Positions 62,741 to 64,000 of a stretch of 64,000 nt of DNA are shown here, piece by piece. Source of the DNA: Siphonodentalium dalli (taxonomy: Eukaryota; Mollusca; Scaphopoda; Gadilida; Siphonodentaliidae); the NCBI GenBank assembly GCA_032622095.1, contig CP136064.1, positions 134,551,129 to 134,615,128 on the forward strand, in the 5' to 3' direction. The position numbers were made by a program, and so were the translations under genes. The notes below the pieces were generated by a model. The model was not told the origin of the DNA, searched no databases, and saw only the letters and a list, made by a program, of their open reading frames with translations. The first letter of the stretch is position 1; every line of letters begins with the position of its first letter.

Positions 62741-63569
62741 GCACCATATATTTTTGTTTTAATAATCCAAATAAAACGATACCATACTGCTGCAATCCAA
62801 CAATTGTATTAAGAGGTTTATAAAAGTTTTGGAATATTGAAAGTGCAATTAAATTTTACTTAAGATTCAGAATGTTTCCTCTTTTTTTGGGGGATTGTTA
62901 AATCGATCTCCATGTTTGGCACATACGAGATACCATACTTTCGTCACATATTCACAGCCATCAACTTTTGTTGTCTCCAACCCAATTTTACCTTCCATAT
63001 TCCATTTGTTGTATGTATTCAGTTTAACTCTATTGGGCACAATTATGGTTAACGTGGCGTCTGAAACTGAAAACCATTTCCCCAGAAAAGTCTATCGGTA
63101 CTGCGCACATGTATTGCCCCTGTATACAAATTTTCTATAATGCGTTCTCATATCCTATACTTGGAATACTATAAACCGATGTATTATCTACCTCCCACAT
63201 GGAACAGGGCTTGACTTAGGCACGCGAAAAAATTTGTATTCGGAGCAATAAATAATGTGAGGTCTGCTCAGTATATTGTCCTTATAATTATCCCGATATC
63301 GTGAACCATTACCACATGCATCGTGATGTAACTGCCACAACCACAGTACCCACTGTGCTGAAGCGGTAACCTTCTGCAGTGTTGGATGTTACCCCCGGTA
63401 TTACTGGGCTCAATTACTTTAAGTAATGCTGTTACAATATACTCTATGATCTATGAACATAGTAATTTTTCTATCGCCAAGGGATGGGTTTAAACATCTG
63501 CCGATCAGGATCGGACTCTCGTTTAAGACCTGAGAATTAAATGCCGTTTTCTTTTGTTGAATTTTTCAT
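62741..63569. other. Unassigned sequence
   Basis: No gene recognised. Near the right end (63471-63525) is the short repeat TCGCCAAGGGATGGGTTTAA with CCGATCAGGATCGG, related to 3553-3595. Confidence 0.4.
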
Positions 63570-63573
63570 TTAA

Positions 63574-63681
63574 CCCTTCCATGACTGAGCTTCCTGATAT
63601 GGAGACTTGCATATATATTAAGAGTATGCATTGCCACAGTATCTTATATACTGCACCAGTGCAGCTCCCATATTGAAAGGG
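63574..63681. mobile_element. Tiny TTAA MITE (piggyBac-like), copy 2
   Basis: Begins CCCTTCCATGACTGAGC and ends ATTGAAAGGG, flanked by TTAA (63570-63573, 63682-63685). 108 bases; sibling of 54315-54434. Confidence 0.82.
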
Positions 63682-63781
63682 TTAATTCTAATATTAAGTG
63701 ATAATCTTCATTCCTTGATATGATATAATGTGTTAAGGTCCTTCCACACAGTGTTTGCCACGTTATAGGTACGTTCCGTGG

Positions 63782-63925
63782 GGCATTGTAATGCCACCTG
63801 TAGGATTTAATCAAATCTTTAATAATCCATACTGGCAGTCATTGCAATGCCACCTGTAGGATTTAATCACATCTTTAATAATTCATACTGGCAGTCATAA
63901 TACAATTGTAATGCCACTTATAGGA
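63782..63925 (+). repeat. 59-bp tandem repeat, two to three copies
   Basis: AATGCCACCTGTAGGATTTA recurs about 59 bases apart, with CATACTGGCAGTCAT between copies; the third is partial. Confidence 0.85.
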
Positions 63926-64000
63926 TCATAATTTCATATTTTATTGTCTGGATCCTTTCCCCCGTGAAATTGTAAACTGCTACCATCATAAAATGATAAT

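Overview
This window is non-coding-rich animal DNA, most likely from a marine invertebrate. It contains spliced genes with GT-AG introns, AT-rich introns and intergenic sequence, and a dense mixture of DNA transposons, a DIRS-type retroelement and a Polinton-like virus-derived element. Short dispersed repeats built on strings such as GTCCGTCCATCC, GGGTCACTGGGTCAAATAG and GGTTTTATGTCGCTTTAGCC look mollusc-like. I treat that placement as a guess, not a result.

Host genes. One host gene is clear: a group I p21-activated kinase (PAK1/2/3 type). Its last five coding exons lie on the + strand at 4506-4698, 23546-23642, 29355-29454, 30304-30441 and 35831-35914. They encode 203 residues, from the kinase hinge to the stop codon. 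The CRIB domain and the kinase N-lobe must lie to the left of the window. The introns are 18.8, 5.7, 0.85 and 5.4 kb, and almost all of that length can be traced to mobile elements. A second host exon is possible at 53755-53836.

Layout. 1-905: an element made of CGGAGTTTT repeats (partial). 906-1621: one end of a foldback family ('F'). 1622-3040: repeat family 'X/Y'. 4.5-35.9 kb: PAK. 5.9-15.7 kb: a decayed, GC-rich Polinton-like element lying in the first intron, with DNA polymerase-helicase-HNH, integrase, packaging ATPase and capsid pseudogenes. 15.7-21.9 kb: a foldback element of about 186-bp tandem units, itself split by a TTAA-flanked piggyBac-like element. 23.7-26.0 kb: a pogo-like element. 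26.8-27.7 kb: a cluster of AACGGTAAAGAC motifs. 31.9-32.6 kb: a LINE endonuclease fragment. 36.2-36.8 kb: a small hAT element. 37.1-44.8 kb: a three-level nest, DIRS inside a TTAA element inside a copy of X/Y. 44.9-46.8 kb: a hAT element. 46.9-48.8 kb: a foldback repeat. 48.8-53.6 kb: a tandem repeat ('G') split first by a possible TTAA element and then by a Mutator-like element that contains a Harbinger-like element. 53.6-64 kb: two more hAT elements, two tiny TTAA MITEs, more G repeats and minisatellites.

The main result is that target-site duplications and terminal inverted repeats can be read directly for about ten elements, so the order of insertion can be worked out. Repeated themes are self-complementary subterminal motifs, YY1-like GCCATCTTG/GCCGCCAT motifs shared by otherwise unrelated families, and TTAA elements that begin with a duplicated palindrome. 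All coordinates and similarities were read by eye; no alignment or database search was run.
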